From Megamerina dolium (taxonomy: Eukaryota; Arthropoda; Insecta; Diptera; Megamerinidae): 64,000 nucleotides of DNA. The notes under the pieces were generated by a model. The model was given only the letters and a program-made list of their open reading frames with translations. It did not search any database and was not told the origin of the DNA. The stretch is taken from the NCBI GenBank assembly GCA_963854835.1, contig OY978527.1:32881047-32945046 (forward strand), written 5' to 3'. The position numbers and the translations under genes are program-made. Positions 32,990 to 45,593 of this stretch are shown in pieces; within the stretch, counting starts at the first letter, position 1; every line of letters starts with the position of its first letter.

Positions 32990-33190
32990 ACAAATAATTT
33001 TGTACTATGAATGGGTTTTGGGTCTACCATCATGATGCTCAAAACAAGAGGCTAATGAGTATAGTCATTCTGGTTTGTCGGCTTCAAAGAGATGTCGTGC
33101 CAAGCAGGTGTTAGCGCTAATTTTTTGGGTTGCACAACGAATTTTGTTGGTGGATTATCTGCAACAATAAACTATCATTATTATTGGAAC
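32990..33190 (+). pseudogene. mariner transposase fragment, catalytic core
   Basis: Frames read MNGFWVYHHDAQNKRLMS, aligning with the mariner MDESWVYHHDxExKQQSM motif that contains the first catalytic aspartate (here D is replaced by N and E by G). HSGLSASKRCRAKQVLALIF and WVAQRILLVDYLQQ follow, matching the usual KVLxxIFWDxxGILLVDYL. The segment ends where the RTE-like sequence begins (about 33,195). The SINE copy C ends 250 bp upstream. Frame changes are present and both ends of the mariner are missing. Confidence 0.6.
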
Positions 33191-33235
33191 TTTTAAAAAT
33201 GTTGGGAATGCTCCGGGGATACTTACCATTACGAC

Positions 33236-33937
33236 GAGTATCTAGTGTCAACAAACAAAGAGTCCCGGCGTCTTGGACAGCACGTCACTGTTGACAACTA
33301 CGCTTTTGAAGTAGCAAGGGACTTTGTTTATCTTGGAACCAGCGCTTTTAATGCTAATGACGTCAGCCGTGAGATATTGCGAAGGATCACTCTTGCACAG
33401 AGTTGCTATTTCGGGCTAAGTAAGCAATTGAAAAGTCGAGCCCTCTCTCGAAGAACGAAAACTACACTCTACAAGTCTCTCATCAAGCCTGTCCTTACAT
33501 ATGGCGCTGAAGCTTGGACAATTTCCACATCAGATGAGCGAATGCTTGGAGTTTTCGAGAAAAAAGTCCTACGCAAGATCTTTGTACCTATTTGCGTTGG
33601 TGACGAGTACCGAATATGGTATAATCATGAGCTGTGTAGCTGTATGCCGATATTGACATAGTAAAGCGCATCAAAATCCAGCGGCTGCGCTGGCGAGGTC
33701 ATGTCGAGCGAATGGAAAAACACGCTCCAGCTAAGAAGGTGTTATATTCGTAAGCCTCTGGAGTACGACGCAGAAGAAGAAGACCTAACATCCGGTGGAA
33801 AGACCAAGTACTGGAGAACCTGACGGCGCTTGGAATTTCTAACTGGCGCCAGCTAGCGAAGAACAGGGATGGCTGGCGAAGCATTTTATATTCGGCCTAA
33901 ATCGATATTCGGTTGTTATGGCCACATAAGTAAGTAG
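33236..33937 (+). pseudogene. RTE-like LINE 3' part, best preserved copy
   Basis: A frame at 33,245-33,661 reads LGQHVTVDNYAFEVARDFVY, then SREILRRITLAQSCYFGLSK, TTLYKSLIKPVLTYGAEAWT, SDERMLGVFEKKVLRKIF and GDEYRIWYNHELCSC. This is the post-RT C-terminal region of RTE-type elements (usual forms VLTYGSExW, FERKVLRKIFGP and YRxRYNHEL). Past the stop, other frames give RIKIQRLRWRGHVERMEKHA, RRRPNIRWKDQVLE and NWRQLAKNRDGWR in order. It ends with GGCCTAAATCGATATTCGGT and ACATAAGTAAGTAGA. The copy is 5'-truncated and starts abruptly next to a mariner fragment. The RT catalytic core is absent. Confidence 0.8.
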
Positions 33938-36535
33938 ATACTTACCATTACTTAGCTGTTAAAAGATTATATATTATGCTGGACTGCTCGGGATAATATG
34001 ATAAATGCCATATTATAAAAATACATATATCATATTACTTTCACTTTGAAAATTCAGTGCTCCAGTTGCAAGTATCATAAACGGCCGATGTTGTTGCTGC
34101 TTATGCTGCTGGTTGGTTGGTTTTATCATCTCCCCGTTGTTTTTTTTACATTTGATAATTATTCTTACTTTCTGTATAGGCGATGGATTTATTTATTAAT
34201 TCAATAAAATTGCAAACTAAATTACGATTAAAACAGAAACAACTCATTAGAATCTCTAAACATACGCAGCTGCAGTAGCAGCAAGTACATCACGATCACC
34301 TAGAGTAAGTAGCCAACGTTATTACAGATCATCGGTAGCCGATCCCCACATCCTCACTTTTTTTTCGTTTGCTTCTATGTAACTGGAGAACAACATTTAT
34401 CATTTTTGTCACTAATGTGTCTCGAGTACCGATTGTGATGTTCTATAACGTCGCACTATAAGTTTGCGTACACTTAGATACCGTTTTTAGTATTTTCCAA
34501 CTTTCGTGCTTCCTTAGGGTTATCCATACTTATCTAAATGTGTCAAAAGCACGCTTTTAGTGTACCTAAGGCCTCTTACACGGAAATCTCCTGTGAATGA
34601 CAGTTGAATTGTTTTGTGATTAAGAGTTAACAGTAAGTCAAGAGTGAGAACAATTCACTTCCGTTTAATAAGCAACAGAAGCAAGAGTTTGTTAAATAAT
34701 AAAAAAAGCTTTTCTTCTCTCTCTCTCTCTCTATACTGTCCCACACAAAAAGCATTACGAAAGAAAAAAAAAAAAAATAATAATTACAAATATTTTTGTG
34801 GATGAAATTATTGTATCCTCTGGCAATGGAAAATTAGAAATAAATTATTGTTACATATTAGTTATGCCGACTATTACTTTTGCTACGTATGGTTGCCATC
34901 AATGATTTGCCTGTGATGATGTCGATGTTCGATGTTGTTGGTATGCGGCTTTTGGCTTATTTTAGCTTGTTTAACCCACTTACTTTGTAATTTGTGTAAC
35001 CGGATATGAATTTCCGAAATGAACATTTGCTGCTCCGGAAAATACCTTTGGCTCTTCATATACCAGCATAGTGTCAGAATGTTGTAGTGAGAGAAATAGA
35101 AGAGAAATCTATATTTAATGTTTGCTTGCAATATGAGCATCAACTACCATTTACACGCTACACATAGCACATAGCACATATACATAGTTGATGATATACA
35201 ATAGTTGCTTAGACAACCACCACCATGGATGGCATTGCCAATTTATGATGATAACCTTAACTGATTTTTCATCATGATCATCATTATTATCATTGTTGTT
35301 GCTTTTTGGCTTTTGTAAAACGTCAATGTTGCTGGTGAATATATCGTATGTAAGTACATACATACATATATTTATGTAGTTGGCATTTGTGGTGTTTATG
35401 GTGTTTATATTGTAGTATTACGTATTACAGGATGTGTGCATACTCGTATATGCTTATGCATGGTAGTATCCCACTTATTGAGTTATATTTGGTTTAAACT
35501 TGCTTTAGATAGTACACAACAGCATACGTACTCGTTCACATGTATAGAGAAAAATTTTTTGGTGGAAAATTCATCAAGTTGCAAGTAACATTGCATTAGC
35601 AAATAACTAGTATATGTATGTATATATTAGTAAGTACTTAGTTAGTTGACTTTTTGAATTGGATTGGATTGGTTTGGTTATTTGCTTGAATTGACTCTGG
35701 TTACAAGTTGGTTGGCTGGTTGGTTGTTTAATGGCTCAAGTTCAGTTTGGTTATTTCGATTACTTTTGCTAAGTCGACTTTACATATATAGTAATATACA
35801 CACATATTTATGTATTAGTGAATAGTATGAGTTTTCACCACAGCTTAAATTCTTAATTTAGTCACCTCAAAGTCTGTACGTAAAATCTTTAAAATTTACA
35901 TACATATAAACATACATGTTTAGAATTGTTTTTCTGGTTGCGTTACTCAGGCATCAGAACCCAATTCCATTTAGCTCACTCATGCATTGATGCTATCTAT
36001 TTGTTCGTGTATGTGTGGTTTGCATGAATGATTGAAAGAATGTAGCTATGAATGAATGACTCTTAACCGAAAGCGAAATGTGTGCTTGTATCTAAATGGA
36101 ATTTGGCAAACCTTAAGCATGTTTGTACGAGTGTGTGTGACTTTGTGGCTGTTGCAGAATTTTGGGACCATGTATGGCATGTACATAATAAATATGTGTA
36201 TGTTGCATGTTAACGCCTTGTGGTTGCTTTGCTGATGTTGTTGCTGCTGTTGTTCTTGCTTCAATTGCCGTTTTATTAAAATTCTATACATATTGATGTT
36301 AATTGATTTTATTACTATTTTAAATGCATTTAATATAACTATTCAAGGTGACGTTAATGCAGCACGCAATATGTTTAAATTTGTTCAATTCAGTGGCTTA
36401 ATATTCAATAATTTTCTTATAGTCGATTTTAAGCGTCAATTTCAGCAGTTATTCAATTTTAAATTTCTTCAAGACTACATATAAAGTATGTATCGCTCGT
36501 TTCGTACAATGTTTGTATTTTCAAATTTTATATAC
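33938..36535. other. AT-rich spacer with short repeats
   Basis: About 2.6 kb without recognised genes. It contains (CT)n at 34,717-34,732, GATGATG/CATCATC clusters near 35,265-35,300 and TTGTTGCTGCTGTTG-type runs near 36,236. Open frames here are compositionally biased and carry no motifs. Confidence 0.5.
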
Positions 36536-36806
36536 CACGCTCAGTGATTTTATGCGTTGATCGTGATTTCGATACCCGGCTGAGGCAGCAACTTTGATAT
36601 CGTAGATTTTTCTTTCGAACGGTGTCCGCGTGACGATAAAAAATTGTCAACTTTTCCCCCGGTAATAATTTGCTGCAGAAAGGTTTCTTAAAGAGCTCTG
36701 TCGATCGGAACCAACTAGTTTAAGTAGCTTCAAATTTAACACGCACAACAGTACTGGAGAGAAGCTCGTTGGCACCACAACGATTTTTTCAGGCCTAAGT
36801 GTATCT
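36536..36806 (+). mobile_element. tRNA-derived SINE, copy D
   Basis: The head is CACGCTCAGTGATTTTATGC followed by the B box region GATCGTGATTTCGATACCCG. The body carries TTTCTTTCGAACGGTGTCCG, AAAGAGCTCTGTCGATCGGA, TTTAACACGCACAACAGTAC and GGAGAGAAGCTCGTTGGCAC. The 3' end is TTTTTTCAGGCCTAAGTGT. Small internal deletions relative to copy B. Confidence 0.8.
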
Positions 36807-39800
36807 TCACCAACCAACCAATTAGTTAACAATATACAATTTTTACCATAAAAACAACTTCGAGTTACAGTTACGAAGTTGGCAGGATATAACTTAGACA
36901 CTCATTCAACAGACCATTCATTGGGCCAAACCTGAAAGCCTAAGAATTAGTACGACATAAAGACAGAGAGAAAGAAAAGAAAAGAAAAGAAAATTACGCT
37001 ACACTAACTCGACACTTACGCTTATAAGCTCATCACCTAAAAATCTCAATGTAGTTTAAGCAAAAGCTGTTCAGCAACACAGCAACGATTCGTAACGATC
37101 AGTAACATCTTCTGAGATTCTTTCTCCTCAATATTAAGAAAAAATTCTCCAGTGTTCTCTCTTTCATAAAGTTTTTTTTTTCCATTCGCCATGATTCGTG
37201 CCATACCATCTCCTGTTATGGAAAAAATGAACTCGAGTCTTTCGAATGATGACTGTCTTTATTCGAAAATTATAGACTAGGCACAATCAAAGTAGATGCC
37301 ACATGGTTTTTTTTTTTTGTGTGAATACTTTGATTGAGACAAAAATATTATATGTATATGCATATAAAATCTAATTAGTGAGTTTTAAGCATCTGGCTCT
37401 ACATATGAATACTCACCCTAATGCTCACCATTGAGAGGTTTGCACGGCCATTTGCATTATAAAATTCTACATGTGATTGATGGTATCATCCTTTTCTTCG
37501 TATGCAGGAGTCATGTGTTAAGTGGCTTACTTCTATACTTCTAGTATGTGTGCCCAGAACGCAGTGGTCTCTAAAAACTCTTGCAACGATCCTTTACACA
37601 CATCTATCTTGACTGATCAGACTTGTAGTGCGGTTCCATTGCAGCTTTGGCCAGATGTGTTGCACGATCTTGTCCGTGTTTCTCTTTGGATTGGACATTT
37701 TGTAAAAATCTCTAATATACCAGTTAATGGCCGGTACCATTATTTATAATAAAAAAAAAATATATATATTTTGCACATAAATCTATATTTCACTTTTAAA
37801 CACAATCTTAATAGTAGGTATGCAAATTTTCTTCACTAATAACTTAGAATAATTCATTTGAATTAAACATGTCTCGATTCGAACCAGGAGATCTCATGCA
37901 CAATAAAAATGGTATATGAATAATTTTTGACATTTTGCATACAATGTTGTCAACATTTTTTCATTACTCAGTTTTATGTGCAGATGATTTTGGTTGGAGG
38001 ATCTAATTTTCAATTATACATTTTTTGTCTTCTTCTAAATATTTTTATATCAAAAAGCAATATCCACAATTTTCGTCACAGATGTACGTATTGTATACGT
38101 TTATGTACTTATATAGTATGATCGGAGCTAAGCGGAATATCACCTTTGATATGATGAAATTTGTCACGCAATATGCAGGTTTCGTCGACAACGAACTAAG
38201 TCTAACGTTTGTAATTACATTTTACTATGCACAGCCCGCTGCTTACGAAACCCGATTTCAACGTGAAAATCGTTTTTGTAATGAACTATGGAACTGTTGA
38301 TACTATTGTTGTTGATGATGCGAAATCATTCTCATTTTAATAATCAGTATTCACTTTAAATCACTTAAAAGTATCACACAAAATTTCAGAGTATTTCATT
38401 TTCTTCGTATGAGCATATATATATAATTATTGTTTTTCTTCATTTTGTTATTATTATTATAGCATTTTTCACAATTCACATAAACGCTCACAACAAATAA
38501 AACATAAATTTCAAAACCAAGTAAATAAATTACCAACGTTGTGGTAGCAATGACAATATACTATATACCTGTATAGCCAACCACATTCTTAAAAATACCC
38601 TGTAGTACAACGGTAGCACCACTAGTTCCTTGAGTGAGCGAATAGTTCCTGCTTCGATTACCATTCCAAACATTACGTTGTTTAATTTTCAAGACCTGGA
38701 ACTAGTTAAACCTGTAAAATAATATATAGCTACTTATTTCTGTGGTCAAACATACTAGGGTTAAATATGTGAAATGGTGTGCTTATAAGACCCTGTTTTA
38801 GTTATCACAGACAGAAAAAATAGAAAGTTATTTAAAAACAGAATTAAATTAGACAATTTAAACATTTATTTATTATTTAGTTGTAAGTTATATCTCTGCT
38901 CCAAGTCTTCAGTATTCAAGCATTCGTACAACTGTTTCTAGAGTCATTGCATGTAACCAGATCGAATTAGTTTTAAGGAGTTCAAGCCAGAGCTTTAGGT
39001 AAGTTCGTTCAATAATTACATTTCACTGCATTACTGTGGCTTGTTTCGGTCAAATATATATTTTCTACTATAAAGTTACACTTGAAACTCTCTATAGCTA
39101 ACTACAAGAGTCAATTGATTCCCGTGAACTACAGGGTATGTACACCCATATATACACATAAATGAAAATAAACAACGATAATACAGAGGTGCAAACTAGA
39201 AACGTGTGTTGTATGCACTACATATATTATTGATTGGTTTAGTTACAATTCGGTGCATCAACAGCAGCGGAACTTTCTTCTTGGTATCATTGTTACGCAT
39301 CGTCATGGGTAATAAAAATAATTGTCAACTAAGGAGTTGCCAACATCATAAAAAAATGGCGTACACAAAAAAAAAAAAAAAAACGAAGACGTTAAGACGA
39401 ATGATACGAATATTATTTCTGATGTGCAACGTTTTGATGCTTTTGTGCTTCAGCAGCTGCTGCCTGCTGCTTGGTGGTTTGCCACACAAAAACGATGAAT
39501 TGTCATCATAAGTTAATATCTGTGGTAAGCGTGTGTGTGTGTGTGTGTTTTTATGGGCGCTAGTGCAGACATTTAATGTCACATAAACAACAAGAAAAAT
39601 AACAATCGCAGAGCACCGTCATGAATGATGACGATGATGAAGGTAATGGCACAAGTGTCTGAATATTTGTGCGGTCGCTTCCATCTGTGAACCAGGTACT
39701 TTGATAGAAATGAAATAGAAACGTAAACAACTAGCTCGTGCCAGTAGCAACAACAACAACAACAACAATAACTATGATCAACAAAATATCATCTTTTGTA

Positions 39801-40855
39801 TACACCTACAACCAACAACACGAGTCAACATTATTATTATTATTATTATTGTGATGATTATACTTGCGTGTGACCACAGGATGTGGATATAACACAGTAG
39901 CTTATGGCAAGGTACTATGTATGTGCATGTATATATATGTATTGTGTTTCCGTTATCCGGTATTAAATTCATAAGCAAGTTGCTATCGCTGTTATCGTAT
40001 TGTTTGTTTATTTAGCGCTGTGTCAGACTTAAACGAAAAAAAAATAGAAATAACATAAAAATAGAAATAACAAAAACATCGACCAAATGCATCCTGGCTG
40101 GTACAGTAGTGAGCAAAAAAGAAGAATGAATGCAAAACTTTAAAAAAGTTGACTTGATCATGATGATGATGATGATGACGATGATGATGGCAACAGTGAA
40201 GTAAATCACAGCAAGTGCAAACTTTTGACACTCTCTCATTGTTTTTGTTTTTTTTTTGTATCACTAAAAATATAAAGAAATTTAAAAAATTGCTCTCTCT
40301 GGTGGCAATGTGCAGTACATGAAGTGGGCAATTGGAGATTTTTTTTTGCTAAACTAAAATGCAAAAGATTTTTCATGCTTTGTGATGTGCAGCAGCACCA
40401 TGTAGAGGCATGCAATGGAAACAACAGCGAAAAATTGAAATCATAAATGTCGCCACACAGAAAAAAAATTAGCTAACAGCTAAGGTTGCCACCTATTCCG
40501 AGATATGCTATGATAAATGCTAACGGATTGCATTTTAAATTGTTGTCTATTTGACTTCAAAAATTTGTCTAGCTTAAATAAAAGAATTTTTCTCCTTCAG
40601 ATGTTGTGCGTTGTGCTTGCGATTCTCAACTTTCTCTCGACTATCGCTTTTCAATTTTTCCTTATTGTGTGGTAATAGATCTCCTGTATGCTATATGCAA
40701 AATAAATTCCATAAATTTAATACGGGAATTTACACGGAGTGATTCCCAATCTCTGTGCCATCTAGAATTCTGTTTTTATTAAGATAAGATCCAGTTTGTT
40801 TATTTCATTTCACATAGAAATATAGAAGAAGTCTGAGTTACTGTACTTGCAATTT
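36807..40855. other. AT-rich spacer with microsatellites
   Basis: About 4 kb. Recognised only simple repeats: GAAAA units at 36,970-36,993, (GT)9 at 39,531-39,548, CAA units near 39,749, (TTA)7 at 39,830-39,851 and a GAT tract at 40,158-40,189. A weak tRNA-like segment at 38,600-38,670 was not accepted. No transposase or RT motif was seen. Confidence 0.5.
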
Positions 40856-40859
40856 CCCA

Positions 40860-41340
40860 GCCACCAGTCCGGAGCCGAATGTCGCTGAAACTGGTAGTAG
40901 CTTCGGCTACGAGGTCTTACCAAAAGACTTTAAATTTGGTAACACGGGTGGTCAGGTTGGAATTCCTTCAACCTGATCGTTGGGAGCGGCCCTTTGGGGA
41001 GGTTTTCGTGGTAGTTGTGGCAGCCCAAAGAACACGCGGGTAGAGTATTCCACGTCAAAGGCGTGGGGTACTCGATGTGGAGTTGCATTGCAATCAGGGT
41101 GCTGACCCCTTAGATCAGAAGAGGTTTTAGTTATGCCTCCATCTCCACCAAGGAGTGTAGTACGTCCATTCAACGTGCCCTAATCGGTACCGTAGGAACC
41201 TGGAGGTTGGTTTCTGATTTTTCAATCCTACGGGATGCTTATCAACGCTTCAAATGGATACATATGCTTTGTGCGTCGTGAGATTAGGCCATCAGACAGG
41301 TGCTCACGATAAGCATTGGTCAATTGTTGTACTTGCAACT
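40860..41340. other. GC-richer block of unknown identity
   Basis: About 480 bp with clearly higher G+C than its surroundings, beginning CCACCAGTCCGGAGCCGAAT and including GGTAACACGGGTGGTCAGG, GGAGCGGCCCTTTGGGGAGG and CCAAAGAACACGCGGGTAG. A short minus-strand open frame (40,952-41,173) has no recognisable motif. The composition resembles the untranslated leader of a LINE or a rDNA-like or structural RNA segment, but no A/B boxes, terminal repeats or protein motifs support a specific call. Confidence 0.4.
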
Positions 41341-43390
41341 ACGTCGTCAATCATTTTCAATTTGAAAAAGAACTGTTCCTGAATTCATGTTCAACTCTTG
41401 GGGCTTTCGCATTAATTTTTTGTTGTTTCCTTAACAAACATATGCTTTAAATTCCTGCAAAATATCACTGACGAGATCTTGTATTTTTCGAGCACATCAG
41501 GGACGCGCTATCTTCTTTGGTTAGGGTAGGATGGACGAGGGATGCCAGAAACAATTTTTGTTTATTTTAGTTCTGTTTGCAATTTTGACTGTAAAATTCT
41601 CTTGGCAGTGTGATGAAGTAAATCTTGGAGACTGGCTTTACCAAAATTTTCCTCTACTTGAAAACTTGTAGAAGAACATTAATTTTTTGCGCAAAGCATC
41701 TTATAGAATGGTGGGTAAATATTACATCCGCCATTTTGTTTGATATTGATATTTTGACCAAGAAGCACAAATATTAGGCTGAATACGAAAGAAATTCAAA
41801 TATATGTAATAACGTGAAGACTTTAGCTTGTACTCAGTCTTTTCATGCAATAATACCGATCGATAAAAGGTCATTAAAAGTCAAATGGTTTTCTTTTTGT
41901 GAAGAAATTATTAATGTAAATTTAATAAATGATTTGATATTGACATTAAATATTTCTTAGATATATTGCAATATTTTAAATGATCGATACGAATATAGCG
42001 GAAGAAAATGCTAATTTACAAATATGCCGATTTAACAAACTAAATAAAGAGAAAGAAAGAAAGAAAGAAAAAAAAAATGATAAAAAAGACAAACATCGCC
42101 CTTAAACAATATGATAGTTTTACTCAATATCTTATACACTCTTATATCGACGTAGCATTGCAAATATGTAAATTTGTTTGCCTTCATTAAAGCGGAAAAT
42201 TGACGACACTATCAAATTCATCTTGATTATTGTACGTGTTTATGTTTGTGCGCGTGTGTGCGTGCGTTCTTGTGAAGGTATTGCATTCTTCCTTCAAGTA
42301 TCTCCACATATGTGAATGATGCCATAAGATGAGCTATGTTCGTTTGTCCCAGCGAGTATCTTGGTGTACAGAAATGAAAAATCTGCATACGAATTTAAAT
42401 TGTTTACTAAGTTTACCTCCAGTTGAAGGGCAGAAAGCAAACTTGGCAAGGAACACATGGATGCTAGCAGTCGAGTAAACATAGACCGTAGACCAAACAA
42501 CATTTCCTTCGTACAGAGCTTCGTTCACGTCCATGATAAACGATTATTGAGATTTATATCTATAAGTAGCATCTTTCGGTTTGCAATGTCATTGCTTTTG
42601 TTCTTAGTGCCGGTTTACTTTTATTTTGTTATTTCGCCTTTACCCAAGCAGTATATCAATGGATGAAAATAAAATTATGGCAGTCATTTTAGCAACGAAA
42701 GAGGTAAGAAGTTTTTAAATTCTTTTCTTTCTTATTCTATGAAGAAGTTTGAAGTGACAGGCAGGCGAAAAAAAAAAACATTTTTACATACCTTTTACGA
42801 TATAGTGGTACATGAGCATGATTTTTGAATTTTTAACAAGTAAGCCCTTGTGTACATATATTCGTAATTTTAGAAATGACGTTAAAAACATATTTTGTTG
42901 TGGAAATACAGATTCTTAATCTATGTTTGATATAAAGCACATACTCATATATGTTCTGTGTTTAGTGAAACTCATGTGCATCAGGTAAGTACTCGAAATA
43001 AAGAATTTCAAAAATACTTAACACTTAAAATACTTAATACTTACTTTTATTATGTGTTAATTATATACCTTACATTACATTTATATACCTCCATTACATG
43101 ACCTTTTAATTTTTTGTTTCAGAGCACACTTTTTGTTTACAGTGTAATTGATATCAATATTTTAGAGATTGTATAAGTCCCTGAAAATTGATTAAACATT
43201 TCTTTTTTGTTTATAAGAATGTATTTCCATTTTCTGATACTTCTTTTAGATAGTCTGTTGACAGCCTTTTGAAACTTATTTTAGTGAAAATCAAAAAAGT
43301 GAACACGCAAGCAAAAGAAAAGCTTTAAAAGTGTTGTGGGGACTCTACACCATCGATTGGAATAATCCCGTGATTTAAGTGCGTCCGTGC
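41341..43390. other. AT-rich spacer
   Basis: About 2 kb without recognised elements apart from a GAAA tract at 42,049-42,078. A 15-codon frame at 42,659-42,703 ending at a strong 5' splice site (GAG/GTAAGA) is treated as a finding and not as a gene. Confidence 0.45.
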
Positions 43391-43880
43391 CACCACATCA
43401 GAAATGGTCAATACAATCCATGGTATGTTATTGGATGATCGGCAAATCACAAGGGTCAGTGAGTTCATTTTTGTATAAATATTGGGATATAAAAAAACTA
43501 ACCAAAACCAAACGTTCGACCAAGCAGTGTTTGGCGATGTTCAATCGCAATCGGAACGAGTTTTTGCGCTGTAGCCAAAACATGGATTCATCACAGCACA
43601 CTTGACTCGACGAGAGAGTCGAGCCAGTGATGAATTGAAGCCGAACAGGGTTAAGGTGGGTCTTTCAGTTAAGTAAATTTCAAGATTTCATGTAAAACCA
43701 ACTGCATTTGGGGAGGAAGAAGTTATCCTCCACTACGACAACGCATCGGCGCCTCAGGCTCTAAAATAATTCGCTGACATCCTTATTTGACTCTCACGTA
43801 CATATCCATTTTTTGTTTAACAGACCGTATCCCATCGTGGTGGTATTGGTCAGATTGATCCCAGGGCTGTGAAACAAAAT
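43391..43880 (+). pseudogene. mariner transposase remnant
   Basis: The frame at 43,387-43,605 includes SSFLYKYWDIKKLTKTKRST, then KQCLAMFNRNRNEFLRCS and MDSSQHT. This corresponds to mariner HHILYKYLxMKKL, KQCLxMFNRNxxEFLRRxxTMDExWIHH, so it covers the end of the second HTH to the first catalytic region (the aspartate is kept as MD, the following residues are changed). At about 43,712-43,760 EEEVILHYDNASAPQA aligns with the second catalytic aspartate motif (LHYDNAxxH). The YSPDLAP region is not seen. It resembles the 1-300 and 47,885 copies in the LAMFN block. Frameshifted and truncated. Confidence 0.65.
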
Positions 43881-44427
43881 GGAAATCTTTTTTCGGCGTA
43901 TTCTAAGCCTGCATAAAATGACTGAAACTTATATTTTGCTTATGTAGATCAAACGAATATCTTAATTACCATAAGCGATTGTATTTTAGGTAAATTATGC
44001 GAATCTACAACAACTTCTTGTTATCCAAGAGCCCATGTATGATGTATAGCGTGTGTGATGATAGCGTTCGCCTAAAGGATGCTGCAATTATAGTGATATT
44101 GCATGATGCATGCTCTACGTTAAGCAGTGGTGAAATGCACAAAGAAAAGAAAGACAAAGTAAAAATGCAAAATTTAGGAAAATACAACATAGATAGGGTC
44201 GCAACATTAACGTCAATCTTGTGATCATCATCATCATCATCATCATCGTCTTTGAGAGTAAACAATAAGAGAATGGACATTTCTGTCTTGGGTTTATTGT
44301 TGTTTTACCCGTCATCATCATTACTAACGTTTCCTCATATACATATACACAAACGCTCACAACAAAAGAAGAAACAGAAGAAGATGTCTACGGATTTCTA
44401 AGATTGCTTACTTCACCTTGAAGCGCA

Positions 44428-44458
<31 letters not shown>

Positions 44459-45593
44459 GTAATAAAATATACAAAGTGTCTATGTGTTAGTGCAGCTCAA
44501 CTCAGATTTCTTTTTGCTGCTTAGAGAGTTTTCTTAGTGAGAAAATTGAAAAATGCACTACCGGCAATGAATGTGATGCTGCTAGTGTTGCTCGAATCAT
44601 GCTGAGGATGATTCGGAAGTTGCATTGCAGCGTATGTATGTACAGCAGTAGCAACAGCAGTAATAACAACAACAATATGAACACAGATAAGCTACAAGAA
44701 AGAAAAACCCACTGCCACATGTCAAAACAGTGTAAGGGGCAAAGTCAACATAGGATGCAGGAGTCAACATCAACAAAAACAACAATACGGAGAGCTCATC
44801 TCAGATCATGAGAAGCGTGAAAGCGTTGAAAGTGAAGGACAATCAACGAGGTAAAAGGTGATGTCGTAGCGCTGCTGTTGGTGGCCGTTGCCGCCTCCGC
44901 AACTAAGCATGACGTCTGAGATTACAGTTGAATGTTGTTTTTAAAGCAACTGCTTAAAGGATTTGATGTTCACATGCATACGAGGACATGTCTGACTGCA
45001 GGCCAAAACGACACCAGAGTAAAGCAGGCAAGCAGCCAAGAAGAAAAAGCAATAATATGTAGGATATTATAAAATACAAGAAGTAGGTACGATGTGTGTG
45101 TAGTTGTACACCGTAACAAAAACAAAAATAAGAAGATGAAAAAGAAGTGGAGAAAACAGCTTCATGCGTCTCAATGTTCGAGTGTACATAGTTTATAACT
45201 GGGAGGAAAAAAAAAATTGTAACTTCAATCCATTCTTTTGTTACATATTTTGGTTGATGTTGTTGGTTTGGTTTGGTTTGGTAAGTGGCATGCAGCCGTT
45301 TCTCATATGCACACATGCACATATCGTATGTATGAGATTTAGTGAGATTGTTGCATTTTTATATACGTCGATGTGAAGTAAGATGAAATATTCCGTACTT
45401 TAAAAGTTGAAAGACGTTTACAGTGATTGTTGTCGAACTGTTGCTTAATTTTTATTTTCTATTTTCTTGTTTTTTAGTTATTTATTATATTTATTTTTCC
45501 TTTTTTTTTTGGCAATGAAATTGTGCGGAAGCAACAAGCCAACGAGTGAGTTGACAGACAACTTCAGTCGTGGTTGTTTGTTTTGTTTATTTT
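43881..45593. other. AT-rich spacer with triplet microsatellites
   Basis: Contains (CAT)8 at 44,225-44,249 and (ATT)10 at 44,428-44,459, plus CAACAG-type runs near 44,650. Open frames overlapping these repeats (poly-D, poly-M, poly-L on different frames) are artefacts of the repeats. No recognised gene. Confidence 0.5.

Noticed and set aside
38600..38670. tRNA-like segment (TAGTACAACGGTAGCAC and CTTCGATTACC)
   Set aside because: A- and B-box resemblance is partial, the arms do not fold convincingly, and no SINE body follows.
39206..39511. 101-codon frame with signal-like start
   Set aside because: It contains a lysine run from an A-tract and no recognisable domain.
44005..44360. Frames with poly-Asp and poly-Met runs
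   Set aside because: They are produced by the CAT triplet microsatellite at 44,225-44,249 in different frames.
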